NCBI RefSeq assembly: GCF_004916905.1
Contig: NZ_SDLV01000047.1
Location: 62,001-126,000 of the forward strand
DNA from: Chryseobacterium candidae
GTDB lineage: Bacteria; Bacteroidota; Bacteroidia; Flavobacteriales; Weeksellaceae
Length of the DNA: 64,000 nucleotides
Reading direction: 5' to 3'
Positions within the stretch are counted from its first letter, which is position 1, and each line of letters opens with the position of its first letter. Of this stretch, positions 25,740 through 35,479 are shown piece by piece. The notes beneath the pieces are model-generated. The model saw only the letters and a list, made by a program, of their open reading frames with translations. It did no database searches and had not been told where the DNA came from. Both the position numbers and the translations under genes were made by a program.

Positions 25740-25933
25740 TAAATGGATAAAGGCAAAACAGAGAAATAAGCTGTTTGCATCAAAACATAATATTCACTTA
25801 ATATAAAATGAAAAGCGGAAAAGCTTTATCGTAAAATATTAAAAAGGAAAAAACAGATGATCTCATAAATCTTTAACCTTTTACTATTTTACCTTTTTGC
25901 TCTTTCGCTGAAAATAAAGCAGAAAGGGTATCA

Positions 25934-28381
25934 ATGAATTATACAGTACAACACATTGCAGAGATTACCAATGCACAGGTCATTGGAGACGGAAATCTAT
26001 TGATCAAAAATATAGCATATGACAGCAGAATTATTTATTCTACGAGGAACACTGCTTTTATTGCGATCAATACACATAAAAATTCCGGTGAAAAATTTAT
26101 CGAATCTGCAATGGACAGGGGTATCAATGTCATTATTTCTGAACATCATTATCCTGAGTTTGAAAACATAACCTGGATTATTGTTGAAAATTCCGTAGAG
26201 TTTCTTCACAAATTAGCCAAATATCATTTCGAACATTCTCATTTACAATCTATCGGAATTACGGGAAGTAACGGTAAAACTATTTTAAAAGAATGGCTCT
26301 ACCAATGTCTGTGGAATGAATTTCCTACCGTTAAAAGCCCTAAAAGTTTTAATTCCCAGATTGGTCTTCCTTTGTCTCTTCTTCAGATCAATAGTTCTCA
26401 TCAGCTGGGAATTTTTGAAGTGGGAATTTCAAAACCTGATGAAATGGAAAAGCTTGAAAATATTTTCCATCCTCAGATCGGATTACTAACTCATATTGGA
26501 ACCGCTCACGCTGCCAACTTTTCTTCCGAGGAAGAATTGATTGATGAAAAAATTATTCTTTTTAAAAATTCCGAAGTCATCATTTATAATGGTGACAATT
26601 CTCTGGTTGATCAAAAAATAAAAAAATCCTATTCTGACAAAAAATTAATTGCTTACGGTTTTAAAAAAGAGAATCAGGTTTTCATCAAAAATAATATTTC
26701 TAAGGATGATAACATCATTGTTGAATATTTGGGTGAAGAAATCAGTTTTCCGGTTCATCAGAGAGACGAAGCTACATTAACCAATGCTATGGCGCTTATC
26801 TCTGTGCTTAAGGAACTGAATATCGGAAATAAAAAGATCGTTGAAAAAATCAACCTTTTAAAAGCCGTTGAAATGAGGCTTGAAGCGATTGAAGGAATTA
26901 AGGGCAATATTGTCATCAACGATTCTTTTAATCTTGACCTCGATTCTTTGAAGACTGCTCTTCAGTTTTTGAATGAATACAACAAACCTAAAAAATCATT
27001 GGTCCTTACAGACATTGTAGGAGTGAACTCCAATGCCAAAGAATTGTACGAAGAAGTTTCTGAACTGGTGAATGAACAGCATTTTGATTCTGTATTCTTA
27101 ATCGGTGATGAAATATCAAAATTTAGTGAATTATTTAAAGCTAAAACCTATACTTTTATTGATACCAAAGAGCTGATTGAAAGTAAGTACCTTACTGAAA
27201 TAGAAAATCAGATTATCTTACTGAAAGGAGCTAGAAAATTTGAGATTGAAAAACTGAAAGATATTCTTGAACTCAGAAAGCATGATACGGTATTGGAAGT
27301 AAACCTTAATGCAATTCTTCACAATATCAACTATCATAAATCATTGCTGAAGCCCGGAACTAAAATGATGGCCATGGTAAAAGCCAATGCCTATGGCTTG
27401 GGAAGTTTTGAAGTATCAGAATTTCTTCAGCATCACCATATAGATTATCTTGGGGTAGCTTATGCTGATGAAGGAGTTGAACTTAGAAAGAAAGGGATCA
27501 CCACTCCTATTATTGTGATGAATCCTGAACAGCACAGCTACCAGACGATTATTGAATATAACCTTGAGCCTGAAATTTACAGTTTCAGAGTATTGGAATT
27601 ATTCTATGAAGCAGTTCAGAAATCCGGTTATGATAAAAAATATCCTATTCATATTAAACTGGAAACAGGAATGCACCGTCTTGGTTTCAAAGATTTTGAA
27701 CTGGATCAGTTAAGCGAAACTTTAAGACGAAAAAATGTAAAGGTTCAAAGTATGTTCAGTCATTTATCATCTTCTGATATGCCTGAAGAAAAAGAATTCA
27801 CGCTGAAACAGCTGGAGGTTTTCGAGAAAAATTCAAGCTGCCTCATTGAAAAATTAGGCTACACTCCTATCCGACACATTCTTAATTCAGCAGGAATCAC
27901 GAGCTATAAAGATCATCAGCATGATATGGTAAGAATTGGCATCGGTATGCTGGGAGAATCTGCAGATCCTGAAATTCAGAAACAATTACGATCTGTGGTA
28001 AGCTTTAAAACTGTAATTTCACAGATATCAACCGTTGAAAACGGAGAATCTGTAGGCTACAGCAGAAGGTATAAAGCAGATCATCCTACAAGAATTGCAA
28101 CGATTCCTGTGGGATATGCAGACGGAATTCCAAGACTGATCGGAAACCAGGTAGGAAATGTAGGGATAAATAAAACACTGGCACCTATCGTAGGAAATAT
28201 CTGTATGGATATGATGATGATCAATGTAGACTATATTCCGAATGTAAAGGAAGGCGACACGGTAACTGTTTTCAACGCCAAACCAAGTTTAAAAGAATTC
28301 GCAGGCTACTGCAAAACGATAACCTATGAAGTATTAACCTCCATTTCACCACGGGTGAAACGGATTTATATAAAAGATTAA
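25934..28381 (+). CDS. murF-alr: Fused UDP-MurNAc-tripeptide:D-Ala-D-Ala ligase / alanine racemase
   Basis: An 815-residue fusion. Residues about 1-450 are MurF: ITGSNGKTILKEW ATP loop (about 114-126), KSFNSQIGLP, GTAHAANF. MurF adds D-Ala-D-Ala to the cell-wall precursor. Residues about 455-815 are alanine racemase: VLEVNLNAILHNI, MVKANAYGLGS with the PLP Lys at about residue 483, catalytic Tyr in VGYSRRYKA (about residue 708), and ISPRVKRIY at the end. The fusion couples production and use of D-Ala and is normal for Bacteroidota. The GKT is followed by Ile instead of Thr. It is 2 bp upstream of the patatin gene, so probably one operon. Confidence 0.95.
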   Translation: MNYTVQHIAEITNAQVIGDGNLLIKNIAYDSRIIYSTRNTAFIAINTHKNSGEKFIESAMDRGINVIISEHHYPEFENITWIIVENSVEFLHKLAKYHFEHSHLQSIGITGSNGKTILKEWLYQCLWNEFPTVKSPKSFNSQIGLPLSLLQINSSHQLGIFEVGISKPDEMEKLENIFHPQIGLLTHIGTAHAANFSSEEELIDEKIILFKNSEVIIYNGDNSLVDQKIKKSYSDKKLIAYGFKKENQVFIKNNISKDDNIIVEYLGEEISFPVHQRDEATLTNAMALISVLKELNIGNKKIVEKINLLKAVEMRLEAIEGIKGNIVINDSFNLDLDSLKTALQFLNEYNKPKKSLVLTDIVGVNSNAKELYEEVSELVNEQHFDSVFLIGDEISKFSELFKAKTYTFIDTKELIESKYLTEIENQIILLKGARKFEIEKLKDILELRKHDTVLEVNLNAILHNINYHKSLLKPGTKMMAMVKANAYGLGSFEVSEFLQHHHIDYLGVAYADEGVELRKKGITTPIIVMNPEQHSYQTIIEYNLEPEIYSFRVLELFYEAVQKSGYDKKYPIHIKLETGMHRLGFKDFELDQLSETLRRKNVKVQSMFSHLSSSDMPEEKEFTLKQLEVFEKNSSCLIEKLGYTPIRHILNSAGITSYKDHQHDMVRIGIGMLGESADPEIQKQLRSVVSFKTVISQISTVENGESVGYSRRYKADHPTRIATIPVGYADGIPRLIGNQVGNVGINKTLAPIVGNICMDMMMINVDYIPNVKEGDTVTVFNAKPSLKEFAGYCKTITYEVLTSISPRVKRIYIKD

Positions 28382-28383
28382 CT

Positions 28384-30543
28384 ATGAGAAAACTCCTGAT
28401 TCTGCTTTTCATATTCCAACTGTTATTGATCCATTCTCAAGTAAAAAAAAATCTGGTAATTCCGGAGAATCCCAAAATAGGACTATCGCTTGCCGGTGGT
28501 GGTGCCAAGGGTTTTTCACATGTCGGAGTTCTTAAAGTACTGGATTCGTTAGGAGTGAAAGTAGACTATATTTCCGGAACAAGCATGGGAGCTATCGTAG
28601 GCGGATTGTATGCCGCCGGATACTCCGGAAAAGAAATAGAAAAAATAGTCATGGATACGGATTTCTATTCTCTTATTATGGATCCAAAGTCCCGGCAGGA
28701 AGCCAGCTTTTTTAACAAATCCGTAGACAAATATCTTTTATCCATTCCGCTTAAAAACGGAAAAATCACACTTCCCTCTTCTATCAGCACCGGCCAAAGA
28801 AACGTTTATCTTCTGAAAGAACTTTTCAAAAACGTTTCCAATATTGAAGACTTTTCTAAGATGCCCATTCCATTCTTATGTGTTGCTACCAATCTTGAAA
28901 GCGGAAATATGCAGATCTTTGAGAAAGGAGATCTCGTGCAGTCTATTATGGCAAGTTCGGCATTTCCTTCTTTAATGGATCCTGTAAAAATTGGCGACAG
29001 CATTTATATTGACGGAGCAATGACGGTAAACTATCCGTCAAAGCCTTTAAAGGACAAAGGAATTGATATTGTCATTGGTGTGGACCTTAACCAGGATCTC
29101 TCGAAAAGAGAAGATTTGAACAATATTATAGCCATTCTTAACCAGGTTATTGATTTCGGAATCAAAAGAGATACCCGCAGACAATACAAATACACAGACA
29201 TCAATATCAAACCCAATCTTAAAGGCATGTCTGCCACAAGCTATGATGACAAAAAGAAAATTTTAGATAGCGGATATGTGGAAGGTTTAAAATATTCCAA
29301 GATATTGGATCAGCTGCCGAAGAGACCATTTGACCGTCTCAGACAGCAGGTAAATCCAATATATTCCAACGTTTATAAAATAGACAGTATTTCCATCGAA
29401 GGAAGTAAAATTTATGGAAAGAACTATACGCTGGGAAAAATGGGATTGCGTCTCCCTTCTCTGCAGACGTATGGAAATATTAATAAAATGATCGATAAAC
29501 TGGTTGCTACCAACAACTACAAATTTATCAATTATGACATCGTTCAGGAGAATAATACTAACTATCTGAAGCTTTACGTGACTGAAGATGATACCCGTCA
29601 TTTTTTAAAATTTGGCCTCCATTATGACGAGGTTTTTAAAACAGGACTTCTTTTGAATTATTCTGCAAAAAGACTTTTATTCAAAAATTCAAACCTTTCT
29701 CTGGATGTTGTTGTTGGGGATCGTCTCAGATATTACCTGAATTATTTTGTAGACAACGGATACATTCCGGGAGTTGGCCTTTATTCCTCCGGAATGAGCT
29801 TCGATATAAAGAATATAGATAATTATGTAGTAGACCGCTGGGAATGGATCAGAAACGAAGCTTATATACAGTCTATTTGGAAAGATAAATTTGCCATTGG
29901 CGGCGGTATAAGCCATGATTATTTCAAAGCAGAAAACAGCAATGGAGATAACAGGCGTTACAGCCGTTTTCTGAACCCTTATGCCTTTATTAAAACCGAT
30001 ACTCAGGATGATAAGGAATTTCCTACAAAAGGGGTTTATTTTGCTGCAGAAGGAAAGGTTATAGATCTTTTAAAGTCTGAAGTTGATAAAAGAATCATTC
30101 AGATCAAAGCAGACCTTAAACTCAATATTCCACTTAACAAACAATTCAGTTATCGTCTCAATCTGTTTGGAGGAATTACTATCGGTGAAAACCTTCCTGC
30201 CTACTATCAATATAGATTGGGAGGAATTTTTGAGCAGAATCTCATCAATTTTAAAAGTTTTGGAGGATTCTATTTCGCCCAGCTTTATACAAACAATGTC
30301 ATACTGGCATCTAATGATATCCAGTTTAAGTTTAATAAAAACTATTTTATCAGTGGAAACTTTACCTTTGCAAATTTATCAAACGATATCAAGTTTGAAG
30401 AAGCAGTGAAAGTAAATTATAGCTCACTGGGAATAACGGCAGGTTACAAATCTCCTTTCGGACAGATCAAAGTAAACTTCAGCCACTCACTTAAAAATAA
30501 CCAAAAAGGTATATTCAGTGTTATTTTAGGACACTGGTTTTAA
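28384..30543 (+). CDS. Patatin-like phospholipase with POTRA/outer-membrane barrel
   Basis: A 719-residue protein. Signal peptide (residues about 1-19, ending HSQ), patatin domain about 30-300: LAGGGAKGFSHVG oxyanion loop, ISGTSMGAIVGGL with the nucleophile Ser, YIDGAMTVNYPS with the catalytic Asp. Then a POTRA-like segment (KIDSISIEGSKIYG...) and a BamA-type 16-strand barrel (GLHYDEVF..., ending VILGHWF). This layout resembles PlpD-type self-translocating lipases, here kept as an outer-membrane-anchored phospholipase. It lies 2 bp after murF-alr and 4 bp before ybeY. Confidence 0.88.
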   Translation: MRKLLILLFIFQLLLIHSQVKKNLVIPENPKIGLSLAGGGAKGFSHVGVLKVLDSLGVKVDYISGTSMGAIVGGLYAAGYSGKEIEKIVMDTDFYSLIMDPKSRQEASFFNKSVDKYLLSIPLKNGKITLPSSISTGQRNVYLLKELFKNVSNIEDFSKMPIPFLCVATNLESGNMQIFEKGDLVQSIMASSAFPSLMDPVKIGDSIYIDGAMTVNYPSKPLKDKGIDIVIGVDLNQDLSKREDLNNIIAILNQVIDFGIKRDTRRQYKYTDINIKPNLKGMSATSYDDKKKILDSGYVEGLKYSKILDQLPKRPFDRLRQQVNPIYSNVYKIDSISIEGSKIYGKNYTLGKMGLRLPSLQTYGNINKMIDKLVATNNYKFINYDIVQENNTNYLKLYVTEDDTRHFLKFGLHYDEVFKTGLLLNYSAKRLLFKNSNLSLDVVVGDRLRYYLNYFVDNGYIPGVGLYSSGMSFDIKNIDNYVVDRWEWIRNEAYIQSIWKDKFAIGGGISHDYFKAENSNGDNRRYSRFLNPYAFIKTDTQDDKEFPTKGVYFAAEGKVIDLLKSEVDKRIIQIKADLKLNIPLNKQFSYRLNLFGGITIGENLPAYYQYRLGGIFEQNLINFKSFGGFYFAQLYTNNVILASNDIQFKFNKNYFISGNFTFANLSNDIKFEEAVKVNYSSLGITAGYKSPFGQIKVNFSHSLKNNQKGIFSVILGHWF

Positions 30544-30547
30544 AAAA

Positions 30548-30967
30548 ATGATACAGTTCTTTTATGAAAACTTACCAGAGTCGGTAAGTGCAGATTACAA
30601 AAAATGGCTGGAAGATCTCATTCTTTCAGAAGGAAAAAAATCAGGAGAAATCAATTACATTTTCTGTGATGATGAATATCTTCTTAAGATCAATCAGGAT
30701 TATTTGCAGCATGATTATTATACAGATATCATCACTTTTGATTATGTAAAAGGCAAGACAATAAGCGGTGAGATTTTCGTATCTTTGCAGCGCATTTCTG
30801 ATAACGCCTCTACCCTTTCCCGAGATTATGAAGAAGAATTAAGAAGGGTTTTAGCGCATGGTATTTTACACCTTGCAGGCTATAAAGACAAGACGGAAGA
30901 GGAAGAAAAAGAGATGCGGAGAATGGAAGATCTGTATCTGGATAAATACAGGGATTCAAAGTTTTAA
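30548..30967 (+). CDS. ybeY: rRNA maturation RNase YbeY
   Basis: A 139-residue endoribonuclease acting in 16S rRNA 3' processing and ribosome quality control. The zinc motif is HGILHLAGYKDKT (residues about 96-108); the third His of the usual H-x3-H-x5-H is Asp here. Also seen: LKINQDYLQHDYYTDIITFDY, the typical N-terminal block with TDIITF. Four bp after the patatin gene, likely same operon. Followed by an inverted repeat and a parS-like site before mnmG. Confidence 0.92.
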   Translation: MIQFFYENLPESVSADYKKWLEDLILSEGKKSGEINYIFCDDEYLLKINQDYLQHDYYTDIITFDYVKGKTISGEIFVSLQRISDNASTLSRDYEEELRRVLAHGILHLAGYKDKTEEEEKEMRRMEDLYLDKYRDSKF

Positions 30968-31000
30968 AATTGAAGAATCACTTAAGGTCCGGCATCTAAA

Positions 31001-31040
31001 GCACTCTATTCTAGCAACAATATAGGTTTACCTAGAGTGC
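31001..31040. repeat. Inverted repeat upstream of mnmG
   Basis: GCACTCTA and TAGAGTGC, perfect 8-bp arms separated by 24 nt. No T run follows, so it is not a classical terminator. It sits 13 bp before the first parS-like site. Confidence 0.5.
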
Positions 31041-31052
31041 ATTCTCCAAAAA

Positions 31053-31068
31053 TGTTTCACGTGAAACA
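31053..31068. promoter_or_regulatory. parS-like site, upstream copy
   Basis: TGTTTCACGTGAAACA, a perfect 16-bp palindrome matching the widely conserved ParB-binding parS consensus (TGTTNCACGTGAAACA). It lies 46 bp before mnmG. A second identical copy follows the gene. Confidence 0.85.
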
Positions 31069-31114
31069 TTGGTTATAAAGATAAGGTTTAAAGCTTAAAA
31101 CAAGCGAGATAAAA

Positions 31115-32977
31115 ATGATTTCAGAAATATATGATGTAATAGTGGTAGGTGCAGGACATGCAGGTTGCGAAGCCGCTGCGGCAGCAGCTAACCTCGGTTC
31201 AAAAACCCTACTTGTTACAATGAATATGCAGACCATCGGGCAGATGAGCTGCAACCCGGCGATGGGCGGAATCGCAAAAGGACAGATCGTAAGAGAGATT
31301 GATGCAATGGGAGGATATTCCGGAATTGTAGCAGACAAATCTGCTATCCAATTCAAAATGCTGAATCTTTCAAAAGGTCCTGCGATGTGGTCTCCGAGAA
31401 CCCAAAATGACAGAATGCTTTTTGCCGAAGAATGGCGCTTAGCATTAGAAAATACTCCCAATCTTGATTTCTTTCAGGATATGGTGAAACAACTGATTGT
31501 TGAAAATAATAAAGTAGCCGGAGTGGTTACTTCTTTAGGAATTGAGATTAAAGCAAAATCTGTAGTTCTTACCAACGGAACTTTCCTTAACGGATTAATT
31601 CACGTTGGAGATAAACAATTAGGCGGAGGAAGAATGGGTGAACCAAGAGCTTTTGGAATTACAGAACAACTGGTCACTTTAGGTTTCGAAGCAGGAAGAA
31701 TGAAAACCGGTACTCCACCGAGAGTAGACGGAAGAAGTTTGGATTATTCAAAAATGGAAGAACAGAAAGGAGATGAAAATCCTCAAAAGTTCAGTTATCT
31801 TGATACTCCGAAATTGACAAAACAGCTCAGCTGTCATATTGTATATACCAACGAAACCGTACATGATATTTTAAGAGAAGGTTTTGACAGAAGTCCAATG
31901 TTCAATGGTACCATTCAAAGTTTAGGCCCAAGATACTGTCCAAGTATTGAAGATAAAATTAATCGTTTTGCAGAAAGAAACAGACACCAGCTTTTTGTAG
32001 AACCGGAAGGATGGAAAACGGTGGAGATCTATGTAAACGGATTCAGCTCTTCTCTTCCTGAGGATGTACAAATCAAAGCAATGAAACATATTCCAGGATT
32101 CGAAAATGTAAAAGTTTTCCGTCCAGGTTATGCTATTGAATACGACTACTTCCCTCCTACCCAATTAAAACATACGCTCGAAACCAAATTAATTGATAAT
32201 TTATATTTCGCCGGACAGATCAATGGAACAACCGGATATGAAGAAGCAGCAGGTCAAGGATTAATTGCCGGAATCAATGCACACAATAAAGTTCATGAAA
32301 AAGGAGATTTTATCTTAAACAGAGATGAAGCTTATATTGGAGTATTGATTGACGACCTGATCACAAAGGGAACGGAAGAACCTTACAGAATGTTTACTTC
32401 ACGTGCAGAATACAGACTTCTTTTAAGACAGGATAATGCTGATATCAGATTAACAGAGAAAGCATACCATTTAGGATTAGCAAAAGAAGACAGATTAAGA
32501 CGAGTTGAAACCAAAATATCTGAAAGTCAGTCACTTGAAGAGTTTCTTCGAGAAACTTCTTTAAAACCAGGTATTATCAACCCGGTTTTAGAATCTATTG
32601 AAAGTAGTCCTGTAGATCAGGCCTACAGAGCAGCTCAAATCCTTACAAGACCTAATATGACATTAGAAAAGCTGGACGAAATTGATTTTATTAAAGAAAT
32701 TTCTACTCAATATAATGAAGAAGTAAGAGAGCAGGCAGAGATCAATATTAAATATAAAGGATATATTGAGAAAGAAAAGGAAAATGTAGCTAAACTGAAT
32801 CGCCTTGAAAATATTAAAATCCCGGAAGACTTCGATTATACAAAACTAAGCAGTCTTTCTGCAGAAGCAAAACAGAAGATGACAAATGTTCGCCCGAAGA
32901 CAATTGCCCAGGCAGGAAGAATAAGCGGTGTTTCTCCGGCTGATATCAATGTATTACTAGTTTATTTAGGACGTTAA
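31115..32977 (+). CDS. mnmG: tRNA uridine-5-carboxymethylaminomethyl modification enzyme MnmG
   Basis: A 620-residue FAD enzyme that, with MnmE, installs cmnm5 on U34 of several tRNAs. FAD-binding VVGAGHAGCEAAAAAA at residues about 9-24, MNMQTIGQMSCNPAMGGIAKG, GGGRMGEPRAFG, KTGTPPRVDGRS, GQINGTTGYEEAAGQG, MFTSRAEYRLLLRQDNAD, and a C-terminal helical domain with RPKTIAQAGRISGVSPADI. It is often near the replication origin in bacteria and is flanked here by two identical parS-like palindromes. Confidence 0.96.
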   Translation: MISEIYDVIVVGAGHAGCEAAAAAANLGSKTLLVTMNMQTIGQMSCNPAMGGIAKGQIVREIDAMGGYSGIVADKSAIQFKMLNLSKGPAMWSPRTQNDRMLFAEEWRLALENTPNLDFFQDMVKQLIVENNKVAGVVTSLGIEIKAKSVVLTNGTFLNGLIHVGDKQLGGGRMGEPRAFGITEQLVTLGFEAGRMKTGTPPRVDGRSLDYSKMEEQKGDENPQKFSYLDTPKLTKQLSCHIVYTNETVHDILREGFDRSPMFNGTIQSLGPRYCPSIEDKINRFAERNRHQLFVEPEGWKTVEIYVNGFSSSLPEDVQIKAMKHIPGFENVKVFRPGYAIEYDYFPPTQLKHTLETKLIDNLYFAGQINGTTGYEEAAGQGLIAGINAHNKVHEKGDFILNRDEAYIGVLIDDLITKGTEEPYRMFTSRAEYRLLLRQDNADIRLTEKAYHLGLAKEDRLRRVETKISESQSLEEFLRETSLKPGIINPVLESIESSPVDQAYRAAQILTRPNMTLEKLDEIDFIKEISTQYNEEVREQAEINIKYKGYIEKEKENVAKLNRLENIKIPEDFDYTKLSSLSAEAKQKMTNVRPKTIAQAGRISGVSPADINVLLVYLGR

Positions 32978-32984
32978 TAAAAAA

Positions 32985-33000
32985 TGTTTCACGTGAAACA
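32985..33000. promoter_or_regulatory. parS-like site, downstream copy
   Basis: TGTTTCACGTGAAACA, identical to the copy at 31053 and 7 bp past the mnmG stop. Together they bracket mnmG 1.9 kb apart. Confidence 0.85.
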
Positions 33001-33090
33001 TTAAAGACAAAAACAAAAATTAAGGTATTTAAAAGCGTAAAAAACTTCTGGATATCTTAATTTTTTATCATATTAAAGATATTTACTTCA

Positions 33091-33912
33091 ATGAAAATAA
33101 AAGATCATTTTCTTTCACAGGAAATATTTGAAATTAAAGAGACAGAAACAAAAGGTGTATTTAAAACCACTCCTATCCCATCCAATATTTCCAGATATTA
33201 TGAAAGCGAAGATTATATTTCTCATCACCAGGATTCCGGAAGTATGAAAGAAAAGCTTTATAAATTTCTTCAGTCTTTCAATCTGCAGTACAAAAAGAAT
33301 ATACTCGTAGACAGAATAAAAAAAGGATCAAAAGTTCTTGACTACGGATGCGGTGCCGGAGAGTTTGTAAAGTATATAGAAAATGATTTTGAAACCTACG
33401 GATTTGAACCGGATTCTGATGCAAGAAAAGCAGCAAAAGGAAAAATTACAAAGGCTTCCATCTTAGATAATATAAATAAAATTGAAGAAAAGACCTTAGA
33501 TGCTATTACGCTCTGGCATGTATTTGAGCACATCGAGAATCAAGATGAAATGCTTGCTATTTTCCATGGAAAATTAAAAGAAAAAGGAATTCTTGTTATT
33601 GCTGTTCCTAACCCTACTTCTTATGATGCGAAACATTATAAAGAGTATTGGGCAGCTTATGATGTCCCAAGACATATCTATCATTTTTCAAAAAAAGGTA
33701 TGGAAAACTTAATTTCTAAAAATCCTGACTGGAAAATGAGAAAGATCAAACCTTTGGTTCTTGATTCTTATTATATCTCCATGTTGAGCGAAAAATATAA
33801 AAAATCACCGCTATTTTGGATAAAAGCCATGGTTTACGGAACAATTTCTAACGCAAAAGCCTTATTTTCGAACGAATTTTCAAGTTTGATATACATTATC
33901 GAAAAAAGATAG
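33091..33912 (+). CDS. Class I SAM-dependent methyltransferase
   Basis: A 273-residue cytosolic methyltransferase of the Methyltransf_23-like group. SAM motif I is VLDYGCGAGEFVKYI (residues about 88-102), followed by the acidic FEPD, motif post-I, and LWHVFEHIENQDEML. The C-terminal region has PNPTSYDAKHYKEYWAAYDVPRHIYHF. Substrate is unknown; similar genes sit near ribosomal or envelope genes in Bacteroidota. Its last codons form part of a direct-repeat unit that recurs about 410 bp downstream. Confidence 0.85.
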   Translation: MKIKDHFLSQEIFEIKETETKGVFKTTPIPSNISRYYESEDYISHHQDSGSMKEKLYKFLQSFNLQYKKNILVDRIKKGSKVLDYGCGAGEFVKYIENDFETYGFEPDSDARKAAKGKITKASILDNINKIEEKTLDAITLWHVFEHIENQDEMLAIFHGKLKEKGILVIAVPNPTSYDAKHYKEYWAAYDVPRHIYHFSKKGMENLISKNPDWKMRKIKPLVLDSYYISMLSEKYKKSPLFWIKAMVYGTISNAKALFSNEFSSLIYIIEKR

Positions 33913-34505
33913 AAAATCGATTTTTGACCCATTTATGAAGGTCAATTTTCGGCATCTTTAGCTTAAAAATCAAAAACTCACGATTTTTTCTCCTGAGTTT
34001 TCTTTTTTCCGGAATACATTTATATTTTAAATCCTACATCTATTTTGTAAAGACTTAAAAATAAAATAGAAATTTACCTTCCTTACCTATCAATAAAAAA
34101 TATCTCCCCTACTCCATTTTAATAATAAAGAAAAATATAGATCATCTCATCAGTAATTTATGTACTTAAAGCTTTTATTTAAGTTTCTAACTTAGTATTC
34201 AATAAAACCATAAAAACAAGCGAAAAAAAGAAGAAATTTAGCTTTAACAAGATAAATTATCACAAAAACAGCTTCAATTTAACTTCAAAATAAAATAAGA
34301 TACAAATACTCTAAAAAAGATAGAAAATCGATTTTTAAACTATTTATGAAGGTCATTTTTCGACGTTTTATTGAAAATAAAAAATTAAACCTGAACAGGT
34401 AAATATATTTCTACCCACAAGCAAAATTGAAAATCGAATTTCCTCTTAAAATAATTCTTCCACTATATAAAAACAAAAAAGAACTCCCCTACTCCACTTT
34501 ATAAT
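33903..34505. repeat. Imperfect direct repeat in AT-rich non-coding region
   Basis: A segment at 33903-33960 (GATAGAAAATCGATTTTT, then ATTTATGAAGGTCA, then TTTTCG) recurs at 34313-34370. A second element, CTCCCCTACTCCA plus a T-run, occurs at 34106-34120 and again at 34484-34498. The two pairs are 410 and about 380 bp apart, so about 200 bp seems duplicated with small indels. The first copy begins inside the 3' end of the methyltransferase gene. Confidence 0.75.
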
Positions 34506-35430
34506 TTTTATTAAAATAATTTTTCTCTATTAAAAAAAAAATTGATGAAAATTGATTGGTTACTATTTTTTGAGAAAATCGGAATAATAAAAATTAATAA
34601 TCCTAGAGAATTCAAAATTCAAAACTCAATACTCAACAAAAAATTTGAAAATAGAAGGCTATAAACTTCATAGCAAATTTTTCAGTCTAAAGAAATAAAA
34701 AATCAAAAACGAACTAAAATTTATCCTGGAAAAAGTTCTAAAAAAATCAAAAAGGCATTAACTTACTCATTTTATTGCACTTACGCAATTATTTCTAATA
34801 TTATGGAAAATGATCATATGAAAATGATAAGGAATAAAACAGTTAACAAATTAGTTTAATCATTAATATACAATAAGATACAAGATAGTCACTTATATGT
34901 GAAATAAAAAAAATAAATTTAAATCTCCAGGATTCACAAAAATTTGTATCTCTACTTTTATAAAAGAAATTTAAAATTAAAACAAGCAGAAATACTATTT
35001 CCAGAAATCTTTCATTTTTAAATCAATCTATCATATTTTTTCCAAAAAAAGATGAATAAAGTCTTATTCCAATTAGAAGAAAAAATCACAAATCCTCCTT
35101 CCAACTTTCTAATAATTTTCATAAAATTATATCAATTTCTCTTTCTATATTTTTCGAAATACAAGGTATAATTTATAGAAGAAACACCTCTCTTTATATC
35201 AATAGTATTGCAAAAATCATGGTCATTTACCAAATCAAAATGAGAATAAAAACAGAAATAAAGTCTCCTATATACATAAATTTTACAAGAATATTGTGAT
35301 CATAAAATTCCTGAAAAACATAAGTCACTGAAAGAGAATTCAACCTATCTATATATAACTACAAGTTATCTCTAAAATAGTATTAAAACACCGATCAATA
35401 AAGGATTTTAATTAAATCTAAGAAATAAAA
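33913..35430. other. Long AT-rich gene-free region
   Basis: About 1.5 kb between a methyltransferase gene and pgk. I see no open frame longer than about 60 codons, no tRNA and no convincing ORF remnant. It is strongly AT-rich and, in lines I counted, C greatly exceeds G on the plus strand (13 C and 2 G in 34081-34140; 17 C and 1 G in 34441-34500). It contains the direct repeats listed separately. It may hold replication-related sequence or decayed DNA. Confidence 0.6.
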
Positions 35431-35462
35431 AAAGCCTGCTAATTATATTAGCAGGCTTTAAA
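35431..35462. terminator. Terminator at the 3' end of pgk
   Basis: AAAGCCTGCTAA and TTAGCAGGCTTT arms (12 bp perfect, 5-nt loop). Read on the minus strand it is followed by a T run and lies 18 bp after the pgk stop. Confidence 0.85.
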
Positions 35463-35479
35463 ATATATTATATTTCCTA

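Noticed and set aside
33913..35430. Direct repeats as a CRISPR array
   Set aside because: Only two copies, about 400 bp apart and imperfect, with no regular short spacers and no cas genes.
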